The position numbers and the translations under genes are program-made. Shown here one piece after another: positions 1 to 9,696 of a DNA stretch of 64,000 bases. The notes under the pieces are model-generated. The model searched no databases, was not told the origin of the DNA, and saw only the letters and a program-made list of their open reading frames with translations. The DNA comes from Verrucomicrobiaceae bacterium. Lineage in GTDB: Bacteria; Verrucomicrobiota; Verrucomicrobiia; Verrucomicrobiales; Akkermansiaceae. Where the stretch lies: positions 1-64,000 of the forward strand of contig JAIXPW010000250.1 in the NCBI GenBank assembly GCA_027485995.1. Reading direction: 5' to 3'. Positions within the stretch are counted from its first letter, which is position 1. Each line of letters opens with the position of its first letter.

Positions 1-1863
1 AACCGGATCCTGCTCACCCTGGCCACCGGCACCGGCAAGACCTCCATCGCCTTCCAGATCGCTTGGAAACTTTTCCAGGCCCGCTGGAACCTCGGTGGCG
101 AACCGACCCGCCGCCCGCGCATCCTGTTCCTGGCGGATCGCAACACCCTGGCGACCCAGGCCTACAACGACTTCACCTCCTTCGCCGCCTTCAAGGACGA
201 TGCCTTGGCCCGCGTGAAGCCGGAGGAGATCCGCCTTCGTGGCCGGGTGCCGAAGAATGCCAACGTCTTTTTCACCATCTTCCAGACCTTCATGTCGGGC
301 GCGGGGGAGACGCCTTATTTCGGCGAGTATCCGCAGGACTTCTTCGACTTCATTGTCATTGATGAGTGCCACCGGGGCGGCGCGAACGATGAGGGAAATT
401 GGCGGAAGATCCTGGAGTATTTCTCGCCCGCCGTACAGCTCGGTCTCACCGCCACGCCGAAGCGCAAGGACAACGTCGACACCTATGCCTACTTCGGTGA
501 GCCGGTGTATGTCTATTCGCTCAAGGACGGCATCAACGACGGCTTCCTGACGCCCTTCAAGGTGAAGCAGATCCAGACAACGATCGACTACTACACCTAC
601 ACCTCGGACGACACCGTGGTGGAAGGGGAGATCGAGGAAGGCAAGGTTTACGAGGAGCCGGATTTCAACCGGAACATCCAGATCCGCGAGCGCGAGAAGA
701 AGCGGGTGGAGATCTTCATGAGTCAGATCAACCAGAACGAGAAGACCCTCATGTTCTGCGCCACCCAGGATCACGCGCTGCTGGTGCGGGATCTCATCAA
801 CCAGCTCAAGACCAGCAAGGACCCGCATTATTGCGAGCGCGTCACCGCCAGCGACGGGGCGCTCGGCGAGCAGCATCTGAAGGAGTTCCAGAACAACGAG
901 AACATCATCCCGACGATTCTAACCACTTCGCAGAAACTCTCCACCGGTGTGGATGCCCGCAACGTGCGGAACATCGTGCTGATGCGTCCGGTGAACTCGA
1001 TGATCGAGTTCAAGCAGATCATCGGTCGCGGCACCCGGCTCTACGACGGCAAGGACTACTTCACGATCTACGACTTCGTGAAGGCCCACCTCCATTTCGC
1101 CGATCCGGAATGGGATGGCGAGCCGCAGGAGGAAGAGGCCTGTCCGAAGTGCAACAACCGCCCCTGCACCTGCGAGGTCAAACCACGGCCGCCCTGCGAG
1201 GTCTGCGGCAAGATCCCCTGCGACTGCCCCAAAGAGCCCTGCGAGATCTGCGGCAAGGTCCAGTGCACCTGCCAAAAGCGGAAGAAGGCCAAGGTCAAAC
1301 TGGCCGACGGCAAGGAGCGCAGCATCCAGCACATGATGATGACCAGCTTTTGGCATCCCGATGGCACGCCGATGTCGTCCCAGCAGTTCATGGACATGCT
1401 CTTCGGCAAGCTGCCGGATTTCTTCGCGAACGAAGACGAACTCCGCGAGCTCTGGAGCTTGCCGTCCACCCGGGCGAAGCTGTTGGAAGGCCTGGAGGAA
1501 AAGGGTTTCGGCCACGATCAACTCGCGGAGATGCAGAAGTGCATGGATGCCGAGAACAGCGATCTCTTCGACGTTCTCGCCCACGTGGCCTATGCCCTGC
1601 CGCCGCTGAGTCGCGAGGAACGCGCGTCCAAGGCCAAGGTCGAGATCAGCACCCACTTCAACACCAAGCAGCAGGTGTTTCTTGATTTCGTTTTATCCCA
1701 CTATGTCAGCGTGGGCGTGGAGGAACTGGACCAGACGAAACTGGCTCCGCTTCTCAAGCTCCGCTATCATGACTCGATCAACGATGCCGTGGCCGATCTC
1801 GGCGAAGACATCGGCGAGGCCTTCACTGGGTTTCAGAAGTTCCTATATCAGGGAGTTGCGTAA
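1..1863 (+). CDS. hsdR: Type I restriction endonuclease R subunit (HsdR), 5' truncated by window edge
   Basis: This is the ATP-dependent DNA translocase/nuclease subunit of a type I restriction system, missing its N-terminal nuclease part because the reading frame is already open at base 1. The visible part begins at a Walker A motif (ATGTGKT, bases 25-45), followed by the DECH box (VIDECHRGG, about 355-381), a TATPK motif, and motif VI (GRGTRLYDG, about 1024-1050). After the helicase come three CxxCx4CxC clusters (1141-1173, 1195-1227, 1240-1272), then a C-terminal region that resembles the EcoEI-type R subunit domain. The hsdM and hsdS partners are not in the window and would be expected to the left. 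The family call is secure; the exact subtype is inference. Confidence 0.9.
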   Translation, partial: NRILLTLATGTGKTSIAFQIAWKLFQARWNLGGEPTRRPRILFLADRNTLATQAYNDFTSFAAFKDDALARVKPEEIRLRGRVPKNANVFFTIFQTFMSGAGETPYFGEYPQDFFDFIVIDECHRGGANDEGNWRKILEYFSPAVQLGLTATPKRKDNVDTYAYFGEPVYVYSLKDGINDGFLTPFKVKQIQTTIDYYTYTSDDTVVEGEIEEGKVYEEPDFNRNIQIREREKKRVEIFMSQINQNEKTLMFCATQDHALLVRDLINQLKTSKDPHYCERVTASDGALGEQHLKEFQNNENIIPTILTTSQKLSTGVDARNVRNIVLMRPVNSMIEFKQIIGRGTRLYDGKDYFTIYDFVKAHLHFADPEWDGEPQEEEACPKCNNRPCTCEVKPRPPCEVCGKIPCDCPKEPCEICGKVQCTCQKRKKAKVKLADGKERSIQHMMMTSFWHPDGTPMSSQQFMDMLFGKLPDFFANEDELRELWSLPSTRAKLLEGLEEKGFGHDQLAEMQKCMDAENSDLFDVLAHVAYALPPLSREERASKAKVEISTHFNTKQQVFLDFVLSHYVSVGVEELDQTKLAPLLKLRYHDSINDAVADLGEDIGEAFTGFQKFLYQGVA

Positions 1864-1875
1864 ACCGGGACGCCC

Positions 1876-4212
1876 TCACTCCGCATAACACCTGACCGCC
1901 AGCAAGGCGGCGGGGACGGTGGAGGAGGGGGCGACGAGGTGGAGCTCCAGGTGATCGGTGGTGATGGGCTGCTCCAGACGGATGACGCGCAGGGAGTGAT
2001 GGTTGCCGGTGATTTCGGCGATCGGTTCCTGGCGGCTGGCACTGCGGTCGTCGGGCCCAGCTTTGGCCGTCACCGGAACGGCGGCGTGGGCGGTGACGCG
2101 GACGCTCTGGACGCAGAATGGCATGACGCGCTCCGGGTGGCCCATGAGGACGGATTCCATCGGGTGGTCGAAGTCGGTGTCAAAGCCGAGCTCGATGGTG
2201 CGGATCGTCTGCGGTTCGCTCCAGCGGAGACGGATGACGGGTTGCTCGTGATCGAAGTCGGCGACCCAGGCATTTGGATGGCCGGTGGGGCGGTCGAAGC
2301 CGTTGGTGAGGTTGGCGGCGGAAAAGGCCTCCAGCGGCGGTTCGATCGTGAGGGCGAAGTTTTTCCCGTCGGGTCGACGTCTTGGAGTCCAGAACTCGAA
2401 GGTGTCGATGCCACAGCCTTCGGGCGGCGTCTGGACGGCGGACTTGGCGACGGCCTTGTTGGCGGCGTGGACGAGGGAGAGGACGCCGGTGAGGCGCTGG
2501 TCGCTGAGATGGACCGAGACGTCCTCGTTCTTCATCAGGCAGACGAAGGCGTAGAGTGGAACGTCAAGGCTTAGGCCGAAGTCGAGGTCGATCGACTGCT
2601 GGCGTCCGGGCTTCAGCGGCAGATCGAGGGTCTTGAGGGTGACATCCGGCGTGTGGTTGCCGAGCTTGCTGCTGATCCGGAACTCGGCACGCAGGGTCGT
2701 GGCGGCGGCGACGTCGAGAGTGAGGGTCACTTTGGGAGAGGCTCCTGGCGAGAGGGGCAGCATCATAGCCCAGGAGTCCTGAAGGTTCAGGGTTTCACCG
2801 GAGGGGATGAGGGTGTGAAGTTTCAGCTCGCTGGAAGCGGTGATCGTGGCCTTGGTCGCGAGGTCCTTCGGGTCGGAAAGTGGGACGCCGGGCAGGAAAT
2901 GGCCGACGCGGAGCAGATCGCGCTGGAGTTCCGGAATGTGGCCCTTTTCAAACAGTTCGCGGGGAGAGACCTGGTGCTTTTTGCAGAGGGCGGCGGCGAG
3001 GGCGATCGCCTGACCGCCGATGCTGCATGTGGCCATGACGCGGGTGGAGCCGAAGGCGATGTGCGAGGCGCTGATGAGGCGACCGGCGATGAAGAGGTTC
3101 GAAATATTACGACTGTAGTAGCAGCGATAGGGGATCTGGAAGACGCCCTTGCTGTGCCACTGGGTGCACCCGGACTCGGGGCTGTAAACGCCTTCGACCG
3201 GATGGAGGTCGATCGCCCAGCCGCCGAAGGCCACGGCATCGGGGTGGAGGCGTTGCTCGACGACGTCCTGCTGGGTCAGCATGAGATCGCCCTCGAAGCG
3301 GCGGCTTTCGCGCTTGCCGGGGATGGTGCCGACCCACTCCAGGGTCAGGGTTTCCGCTTCCGGGAACAGGCTGGAGTTCTTGATGTGGTTCCAGACGCCG
3401 TAGGCCACCTTCCAGAGTTCCCACTTGATGGTCTCGCTTTCGTGGATGGTGTCGTGCTGACCGCCCCATTCGAGCCACCACAGGCGGCAGCCGGAGTCGC
3501 CGGCCTTGAAGTCACGCCAGCGAGGGATCTCGGTGATGTCCTGGAGCGCGTAACTCGGCGGCATGAACTTCACCGGACGTCCGGTGTCGCGCGAGTAGAA
3601 GTAAAGCGTGTGGCCAAGGAGTTCATTGTGGGCGGTCTCCGGCGCATAGGCCTCGCCGAACTCGGCCTTCGATTCCGCGCCGATGCGGAAAGCGGCACCG
3701 GCCAGGAAGCCGACGATGCCATCGCCGCTGGCATCGACAAAGAGCGGGGCGCTGATGAGGTAGGACGTGGAGTTCTGCGAGCAGAAGGCGCGGACCGAGC
3801 GGATCGAGTCGTCGGTGTTCTTTTCCAGATCGTGAACGGCGGTGTTGAGGAGAAGGGTGAGGTTGGGTTCCGAGACGGCCTTTTCCAGAAGGATGGTGTC
3901 GAGGATCAGGGCGTTGCCCTCGGGATTCCGGTAAAGGTTTTCGACCATGATTTCGTCGATCAGGCCGCCCTCGCGGGCCCAGCGGTTGTTGTTTCCCATG
4001 TGGGAGGTGGCCCCGAGGATCCAGAGGCGGACTTCGCTGGAGGCATTTCCTCCGAGGACTGGGCGGTCCTGGATGAGGGTGACCTTGAGTCCGGCCCGGG
4101 CGGCGGTGATCGCGCAGCAGGCCCCGGCGAGACCACCGCCGATCACGGCGAGGTCGCAGGACCATTCGTCTGTTTTTGGAAGCCGGTAAGCTGCGGGTGG
4201 CTCGGTGATCAT
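1876..4212 (-). CDS. FAD-dependent oxidoreductase (PF12831 type) with C-terminal beta-sandwich-like region
   Basis: A 778-aa flavoprotein of the FAD_oxidored family. The Rossmann motif VIGGGLAGA lies near the N terminus, followed by a GGNASSEVR segment typical of this family. The C-terminal third (from about residue 620) looks like a carbohydrate-binding discoidin-type beta sandwich; this is inference. I chose the ATG at 4212 rather than the upstream ATG at 4281, because the latter would overlap the preceding transporter gene by 50 bases; from 4212 the gap to that gene's stop is 19 bases, fitting an operon. No signal peptide is evident from the chosen start. Substrate unknown; the neighbouring sugar-acid transporter and regulator suggest a role in oxidising a carbohydrate or its derivative. 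Confidence 0.85.
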   Translation of the reverse strand: MITEPPAAYRLPKTDEWSCDLAVIGGGLAGACCAITAARAGLKVTLIQDRPVLGGNASSEVRLWILGATSHMGNNNRWAREGGLIDEIMVENLYRNPEGNALILDTILLEKAVSEPNLTLLLNTAVHDLEKNTDDSIRSVRAFCSQNSTSYLISAPLFVDASGDGIVGFLAGAAFRIGAESKAEFGEAYAPETAHNELLGHTLYFYSRDTGRPVKFMPPSYALQDITEIPRWRDFKAGDSGCRLWWLEWGGQHDTIHESETIKWELWKVAYGVWNHIKNSSLFPEAETLTLEWVGTIPGKRESRRFEGDLMLTQQDVVEQRLHPDAVAFGGWAIDLHPVEGVYSPESGCTQWHSKGVFQIPYRCYYSRNISNLFIAGRLISASHIAFGSTRVMATCSIGGQAIALAAALCKKHQVSPRELFEKGHIPELQRDLLRVGHFLPGVPLSDPKDLATKATITASSELKLHTLIPSGETLNLQDSWAMMLPLSPGASPKVTLTLDVAAATTLRAEFRISSKLGNHTPDVTLKTLDLPLKPGRQQSIDLDFGLSLDVPLYAFVCLMKNEDVSVHLSDQRLTGVLSLVHAANKAVAKSAVQTPPEGCGIDTFEFWTPRRRPDGKNFALTIEPPLEAFSAANLTNGFDRPTGHPNAWVADFDHEQPVIRLRWSEPQTIRTIELGFDTDFDHPMESVLMGHPERVMPFCVQSVRVTAHAAVPVTAKAGPDDRSASRQEPIAEITGNHHSLRVIRLEQPITTDHLELHLVAPSSTVPAALLAVRCYAE

Positions 4213-4231
4213 GTTGAATGAAATTGCAAGG

Positions 4232-5767
4232 TCAGGCAGAGCGCGGACCTTGGTGGTGGATTTTACCAAAGTAAAGAACAAGCCACGCGATGGGGTGGAG
4301 GAAGGCCATGATCCAGAACCACTGGCCGTAGCCGTGGCCCTCGACCAGCTTCATGAGGCTGCCAAAGACGGACTGGATCGCCTGATCAAGAAAGCCGGTG
4401 GGCTTGCTGGAAGGGCCGGACACCATGCGGGCGACGATCATGTTCATGACGATCCCTCCAACGGTGCTGCCGGTGGCGACGAGGCTGAAGACGGTGCCGA
4501 GCGAATGCTTGGGAACTAGATCGACGATCAGCGAGCTGATGTTGATCAGCCAGGCCAGCGAAGCCACGACGGTGACTGCCGTGAGGGTGAGGGAAAGGTC
4601 GAGGCTGGTGGCGGAGGAGATCAGTGGGGCGAGCGGCATCAGGCAGGCGCAGCCGAGCATGACCCAGAGGCGGCTGGTGGCGGGGGCCTTGCCCTGCTTG
4701 ATCATCCGGCCGGACACCCATCCGCCGAGGAGGCTGCCAAGTCCGGCTGCGGCGTAAACGATCCAGGTGATCTTGACCTGCTCCTGGGTGAGGTGGCGAT
4801 CGCTGCCGAGGTACTTGGGAAACCAGAACTGATAGAAATACCAGACCGGGTCGGTGATCAGGCGTCCAACCAGCAGCAGCCAGGTGCCCTTGAAACGAAG
4901 CACCTGTGACCAGGTCCAGGGGCTTTCCGGGACAGAGGACGAGGGCGGATCACCTGCGGGTTTCTCCTCGATCAACTCCAACTCGCGGGCTCCTAGCAGT
5001 CGGCTCTGTCTGGGCTCGCGGTAGAGCCACAGCCACGGGATTGCCCAGACCAGACCGGCCGCACCGGTGAGGATGAAGGCGACCCGCCAGCCGGTCCCAT
5101 GGCTCAGGATGCCGGTGATCCATGGAAGTTTCTCGGCCCAAGGATAGGCGGCGAGTGGGATGACCAGCGAGGGGGCGAGGGTGGCCCCCAAGGTGGAACC
5201 CATCGTGTAGAATCCAATCGCCAGACCTCGCTCACGCGCCGGGAACCACTCTGAAACCGCCTTCGAGGCAGCGGGCCAGACGCCGGCCTCGCCCAGGCCC
5301 AACAGAAAACGGAAGAAGCCCATCGATTTCACACCTGAGGCGGCAGCGGTCAGGATGTTGGCGAGCGACCACCAGATGACGAACACCACCATGCCCACGC
5401 GCGTGCCGAAGCGATCCACGATGCGGCCGGAGACGAGATAGGAAAGGGTGTAGGCGACGAGGAAAAGGTTCGTGACGTTGGCGTAATCGCGGTCATCCAT
5501 GCCCAGGTCGGGTTGGATGGTTTTTTCGGCTAGAACGGAAAGCGTCTGCCGGTCCACGTAGTTGAGCACGGCGGCCCCGAACAGGAGGGTCACGATCCAC
5601 CAGCGGAGTCCTGGGATTTTCAGGCCGCGGGGAGCTTTTGCACTGGAAGGCTCCGCGTGGGCGGGGGGCTCGTTGGTGGCATTCACGGACAGGGATGGCT
5701 GGGAACTAGGAAAGGCTCGGCGGACGATGCTTGAAAACAGGATTGTCTGCCAGAGGTAATCGCGCAT
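4232..5767 (-). CDS. MFS transporter, anion:cation symporter (hexuronate ExuT/GudP-like) family
   Basis: A 511-aa major facilitator with about 12 membrane segments. The signature NYVDRQTLSVL just after the first membrane segment is typical of the hexuronate/glucarate transporter branch, and GRIVDRFGTRVG is the MFS motif A between helices 2 and 3. I place the start at the ATG at 5767, preceded by AAAGGAG two bases upstream, instead of a longer frame reaching 5878 that would run across the divergent regulator. It is transcribed with the downstream FAD oxidoreductase and away from the XylR-type regulator, which starts only about 43 bases away, so promoter and operator must sit in or beside that short gap. 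Substrate is inferred to be a sugar acid. Confidence 0.85.
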   Translation of the reverse strand: MRDYLWQTILFSSIVRRAFPSSQPSLSVNATNEPPAHAEPSSAKAPRGLKIPGLRWWIVTLLFGAAVLNYVDRQTLSVLAEKTIQPDLGMDDRDYANVTNLFLVAYTLSYLVSGRIVDRFGTRVGMVVFVIWWSLANILTAAASGVKSMGFFRFLLGLGEAGVWPAASKAVSEWFPARERGLAIGFYTMGSTLGATLAPSLVIPLAAYPWAEKLPWITGILSHGTGWRVAFILTGAAGLVWAIPWLWLYREPRQSRLLGARELELIEEKPAGDPPSSSVPESPWTWSQVLRFKGTWLLLVGRLITDPVWYFYQFWFPKYLGSDRHLTQEQVKITWIVYAAAGLGSLLGGWVSGRMIKQGKAPATSRLWVMLGCACLMPLAPLISSATSLDLSLTLTAVTVVASLAWLINISSLIVDLVPKHSLGTVFSLVATGSTVGGIVMNMIVARMVSGPSSKPTGFLDQAIQSVFGSLMKLVEGHGYGQWFWIMAFLHPIAWLVLYFGKIHHQGPRSA

Positions 5768-5810
5768 AGCTCCTTTGAATTTGCGCAGCAAGCCGATGGA
5801 AGCCAAGCCG

Positions 5811-6983
5811 ATGAAAACTCCGAGGACCTCAAGGGTCGCCGTTCTGGTGGATACTTCGACCAGTTGGGGTCGTGGCATCGTGAAAGGAGTGCATCGCTAC
5901 GGCAGTCACACGGCAAGGTGGCAGTTGTTTGTCGAGCCGCGAGGCATCGAGCAACGGCGCTGGTTGCCGATGGGATGGAAGGGGGACGGCGTCATCGCGC
6001 GGGTGGGCTACCCCGAACTCGCCGGGCAGTTGCTGGAACTCGGCGTGCCGGTGGTGAATGTTTCGGGCATCGAGATTCCCGGCGTGGAGTTCCCCAGGGT
6101 GGTGACCGATCACGTGAAGTCGGCCGAGATGGCCGCGGGTCATCTGCTGGCGCGGGGGTTCAGGCATTTCGGATACTTCAGTCTGTTAGGCCTCAACTAT
6201 GTGGCGGGCCACCAGCGGGCCTTTGCCTCGGCGTTGAGCCAAGCGGGATGCGGCTGTTCCCTTTATGACGCCGTTCCCCAACTCGGCGCGGCGGAACCGG
6301 ACTGGAACCTCGATCTCGACCGTCTGGGCGCGTGGTTGAAATCCCTGCCGAAACCCGCAGCCATCCTGACCTGGAATGCCAGCGGGGCGCGCGAAGTGCT
6401 CTACGCCTGCGGCGCGGCGGGGCTGGCAGTGCCGGAGCAGATCTCCGTCATCAGTGGCACCGAGGATGATCTCTTCTGCGAAGTGGCACCGGTGCCGATC
6501 ACCGCCGTGAACCTGGCGGTCGAGGAGATCGGCCATCATGCGGCCAGCCTGCTCGATCAGATGATTGCGACACCACGGATGAAATCACCGCCGGACATCC
6601 AGGTGCCACCGCTGGGGGTGATCGAGCGGCGTTCGACCGATACACTCGCGATCGAGGATGCCGCCTTGGTGAAGGCCTTGCAGTTCATCCGTGGAGATTC
6701 CTCAAGGGTGATGCAGGTTGAAGATGTGGCGAGACATGCTGGCTTATGCCGACGCACCCTGGAGCAGAGGTTTGCCAAAGCCCTGGGCCGCTCACCCGCC
6801 GCCGAGATCCGGCGGATCCGGATCGAGCGGGCGATCGCAATGCTTCAGCAAACCAACCTCCCAGTAAACGCAGTGGCCGAGCGCTGCGGATTCAGCACCT
6901 CGGAATACATGGCCGCCGTTTTCCGCCGCGATCTCGATGTCGCGCCCCTTCATTTCCGGAAGCAGGCGCAGATCCACCGTTAG
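5811..6983 (+). CDS. XylR-family transcriptional regulator (periplasmic-binding-like plus AraC HTH)
   Basis: About 390 aa. The N-terminal two thirds is a LacI/periplasmic-binding-like sensor starting directly with the strand VAVLVDTSTSWGRGIVKG and without a LacI headpiece. The C-terminal approximately 100 residues form an AraC-type double helix-turn-helix (VEDVARHAGLCRRTLEQRF, then VAERCGFSTSEYMAAVFRR). This architecture matches E. coli XylR. In-frame ATGs at 5775 and 5796 are alternatives; the 5811 start fits the conserved domain best. It is divergent from the MFS transporter and probably controls it in response to a sugar ligand; this last point is inferred from position. Confidence 0.85.
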   Translation: MKTPRTSRVAVLVDTSTSWGRGIVKGVHRYGSHTARWQLFVEPRGIEQRRWLPMGWKGDGVIARVGYPELAGQLLELGVPVVNVSGIEIPGVEFPRVVTDHVKSAEMAAGHLLARGFRHFGYFSLLGLNYVAGHQRAFASALSQAGCGCSLYDAVPQLGAAEPDWNLDLDRLGAWLKSLPKPAAILTWNASGAREVLYACGAAGLAVPEQISVISGTEDDLFCEVAPVPITAVNLAVEEIGHHAASLLDQMIATPRMKSPPDIQVPPLGVIERRSTDTLAIEDAALVKALQFIRGDSSRVMQVEDVARHAGLCRRTLEQRFAKALGRSPAAEIRRIRIERAIAMLQQTNLPVNAVAERCGFSTSEYMAAVFRRDLDVAPLHFRKQAQIHR

Positions 6984-6986
6984 ATC

Positions 6987-9416
6987 TCACTCGTAAGTCA
7001 GTTGAGCGGAGGCCTTGCAATCCTTGTCGGCGGTGAAGCGTATCCAGTAAGCAGAGAAGTCGTCCGGGAACCTGTGGACCAGTGGCTTGTTGGCCGCGAC
7101 CTCAAGCGTGTCGAGCTTGACCCAGTTGCCCGCGCCGCTGACATCGACCTCCAGGGTGACCTTCACATCCGAGTCGGCGGAAAGCGTGAGTGACTTCTTG
7201 TCATAGGCGGTCATCAGGTAGGGATCGGAGACCTTTCCCGCGGTGACTGCGCTGTCCTTCCATGGTCCTCCCTTGCCGCGTGGTTTGCCGAGCTTCCAGG
7301 CGTCGTCGATGGCTCCGGCCCACAGGGCGGTCTTGCCGTCGTCGGAGGGGATGATGTGGGGATTGTTGGAGCCGTCCTTGTTGGAAATGCCGGAGCAGAT
7401 GAGGAGTCCTCGATAGGAGCAGAAGTCGTGGATCATGCGGTTGTGGGTGGCGACCGGCCGCATCCGCGAGGCTCCGCCGGCATTGCGTGCGGGGAGTTCG
7501 TAGAAGGAGCCGCCTACGTTGAGAAGGTCGCGCTCGGTGGCGACCTCGCGGACGACCCGGTGTTTTCCGAACAGCTCGGAGGCCTCGCCCTTCGGCATGC
7601 GCCAGCGGGTGCCATCGTCCTCGACATAGATCGAGGAGGCCTCGTCGCTGGTGATCTCCAAATTCGGAATCGCCGTGTTCTTTTCAAAGCCTTCAAACGG
7701 GCCCTGGTCCGCATGGCGCACGAGCTTCAGGTCGGCATCGAGTTGATAGTAACCGAGCGCCGTGCCATCGACGGCGCGGGCGGCAAAACCGAGGGCGCGC
7801 TTGTTGCCATCGAGCGAGCGGACCAGCCCGCCGGTGGCGGTGGTGTCGCCTGCCTTGGCGAGGCCGTTGAAGATCGGATCGGCCTTTTCGCTCCGTGGGT
7901 CTTCATTTCGATAAGAGAAAGCGGCGGTGGCCTTGCCGCAGTTCTTCGAGGCTTTCACCCGGATCCAGGCTCCCTTGTCCGCAGCGGAGAACGTGACCGT
8001 GGTTTCCTTTCCGCCGGGCACGCTGACCTCACGAAGCTTTGACCAGGTGCCATTGCCCTCGCGATCGATCTCCAGGGTGAAGGAAACCGGTTCTGTTAGA
8101 TCGTGATTGAGATGCAGCAAGCGGTGGTCGTAGCCGGAAAAGAGGAAGGCGTCCGAAGCGATGCCCGCTTTCACAGGCTCATCGATCCAGACCGAGCCAC
8201 GTCCAATCACGGGACCGATGTGATCGAGTTTCTCCGGCGAGACGAACCACAGGTTCGACTGCGATTGGGGAGGCGTGACCTTGCCCTTGGCCTTGCGTGA
8301 GGCGAGGAACTCGGACTTCGCCGTGTCGTCGCAGCCGAAGACCACGCGTCCGTTCCAATTCGCGAAGTCGCCGATGACCTTGAGATAGTTCGAGCGTGGG
8401 GTGATTCCAGCGGACTTCTTCGGGTTGAAATCGCGAGGGAACTTCCAGAACGTGCCGTGCATGGTCATCAGGAAATCCTTTTCGCCAATCTCGCGGATGC
8501 GGGGCCACTCGGTGTTCCAGCCATGGGCGCCATCGTAGGAGTGCGAGCCTTTTGGCAGACGGTAGGCCGACCACTTGCCCTCGCTGAGGCACATGAGGAT
8601 GAGGGATCGATGGTCCCAGCCGATCGACCACAGTGGAGCGTCCGGAGACTCGGCCTTGCCCAGGATGCCACCGGGTCCGGTGACATCCGTGAACTGGTTG
8701 CGGCGCACGACGGTCCACTTGTCGGCCTTGCCATCCCACTCGGCGAGCACGCCACTGGGCACGGTGGGGTCGGACAGGGCCTCCTTGGCATGGTCGCCAT
8801 TGTTGGCGTAAACATAGCGTCCTTGAGCGGAGTAGAAGCCCTTGCCGTGATAGCCAGGCAGATTCGCCTTCCGGCCCTCCTTGCTCTCAACGATCTCCTT
8901 TTTGAACTCGCCGCCGATCTGAAGCTGTTCGTCGATCCAGAGGTCGGTGACGCCGAGCGTGTGCACATCCACTTCGTAGATGCCTTCCTCCATGGTGGCG
9001 TAGAGGATCCTGTTGGCGGGATCCGTTAGACTGCGGGCGTTTCCAGTCGGGCGACCGAACATTTGGGAAAAAGGGATGGTGCGGACATTGCCCTTCGCGT
9101 CGATCACGTTCGGCCCGATGAAGAGCTGCTGCGACTCGGGATGGATCATGCGGTTCGCCGGAGTGCCGCCGATGCTTTCCGGACGGACGATCTGCTGAAG
9201 GTCCGGAGTGATCTCGTAAAGCTTGTCGCTCGATCCCTTGGGCATGTGCGGGGCATAGGTCACGACCCACAGACGACCGGCCCAAGGCACCACGGCTCCG
9301 GTGCCGCATTCGCCTTCGTTGTTGTAATAGGCGAGGCTGGGATAGATGCCGGAAATTTCCATTGGCTCGGCGAGGGCGGCCGAGGTCAGGGCAAGGAGCG
9401 GGAGGGTGAAGCGCAT
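6987..9416 (-). CDS. Secreted protein of unknown function, 809 aa, with duplicated small beta module
   Basis: No family recognised with confidence. A clear Sec signal peptide (MRFTLPLLALTSAALAEP) supports the ATG at 9416; a GTG at 9452 is a longer alternative. The mature part contains strand-rich stretches and repeated Trp/Gly motifs compatible with a beta-propeller-like fold. A short module with the pattern of a noise-corrected sandwich appears twice, near residues 455-520 (GNGTWSKLREV, WIRVKAS) and at the C terminus (GAGNWVKLDTL, WIRFTADKD), suggesting an internal duplication in which each half is a sensor-like propeller followed by the same small sandwich. It converges tail-to-tail with the XylR-type regulator three bases away. 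A role in polysaccharide or sugar handling is only suggested by context. Confidence 0.65.
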   Translation of the reverse strand: MRFTLPLLALTSAALAEPMEISGIYPSLAYYNNEGECGTGAVVPWAGRLWVVTYAPHMPKGSSDKLYEITPDLQQIVRPESIGGTPANRMIHPESQQLFIGPNVIDAKGNVRTIPFSQMFGRPTGNARSLTDPANRILYATMEEGIYEVDVHTLGVTDLWIDEQLQIGGEFKKEIVESKEGRKANLPGYHGKGFYSAQGRYVYANNGDHAKEALSDPTVPSGVLAEWDGKADKWTVVRRNQFTDVTGPGGILGKAESPDAPLWSIGWDHRSLILMCLSEGKWSAYRLPKGSHSYDGAHGWNTEWPRIREIGEKDFLMTMHGTFWKFPRDFNPKKSAGITPRSNYLKVIGDFANWNGRVVFGCDDTAKSEFLASRKAKGKVTPPQSQSNLWFVSPEKLDHIGPVIGRGSVWIDEPVKAGIASDAFLFSGYDHRLLHLNHDLTEPVSFTLEIDREGNGTWSKLREVSVPGGKETTVTFSAADKGAWIRVKASKNCGKATAAFSYRNEDPRSEKADPIFNGLAKAGDTTATGGLVRSLDGNKRALGFAARAVDGTALGYYQLDADLKLVRHADQGPFEGFEKNTAIPNLEITSDEASSIYVEDDGTRWRMPKGEASELFGKHRVVREVATERDLLNVGGSFYELPARNAGGASRMRPVATHNRMIHDFCSYRGLLICSGISNKDGSNNPHIIPSDDGKTALWAGAIDDAWKLGKPRGKGGPWKDSAVTAGKVSDPYLMTAYDKKSLTLSADSDVKVTLEVDVSGAGNWVKLDTLEVAANKPLVHRFPDDFSAYWIRFTADKDCKASAQLTYE

Positions 9417-9608
9417 GGGCGTGAGTGGAGGATTTTGGGAGGGGTTGCTCACCAGGGAGTGTCATGGCGATTCGGAAGCAACACATCGATTTTTGATTTT
9501 TGCTGGAAATGAAGGATCTGAGCGGATTCTGCGGTGATCTCGATGCGAATCCACCAACAGGAATTTTCCAAGAGAAGGTTTCGTACAGAGGCCTGCGTGG
9601 AAAACTTT

Positions 9609-9660
9609 CTGTTAGATTGATCTAGGAGTTGACTTTCATTGGGCGATCTGATGTAGGGTA
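9609..9660 (+). promoter_or_regulatory. Possible promoter region of the giant gene
   Basis: The 280-base gap 9417-9696 between two divergent genes is AT-richer than its surroundings. It holds one CTGTTAG heptamer (9609-9615), a TTGACT hexamer at 9629-9634 that resembles a -35 box, and a weak TGTAGG at 9652-9657 spaced 17 bases downstream. The start codon of the giant gene follows at 9697 with no Shine-Dalgarno-like sequence. The -10 match is poor, so this is a suggestion only. Confidence 0.3.
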
Positions 9661-9696
9661 GGAGTTCTTTTTCGATTTCGTCCAACTATCCGATTT

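Noticed and set aside
2653..4221. Long open frame on the plus strand opposite the FAD oxidoreductase
   Set aside because: It is an antisense shadow in GC-rich coding DNA; its protein is low-complexity (Gly/Ala/Arg/Asp-rich), while the minus strand has clear family motifs.
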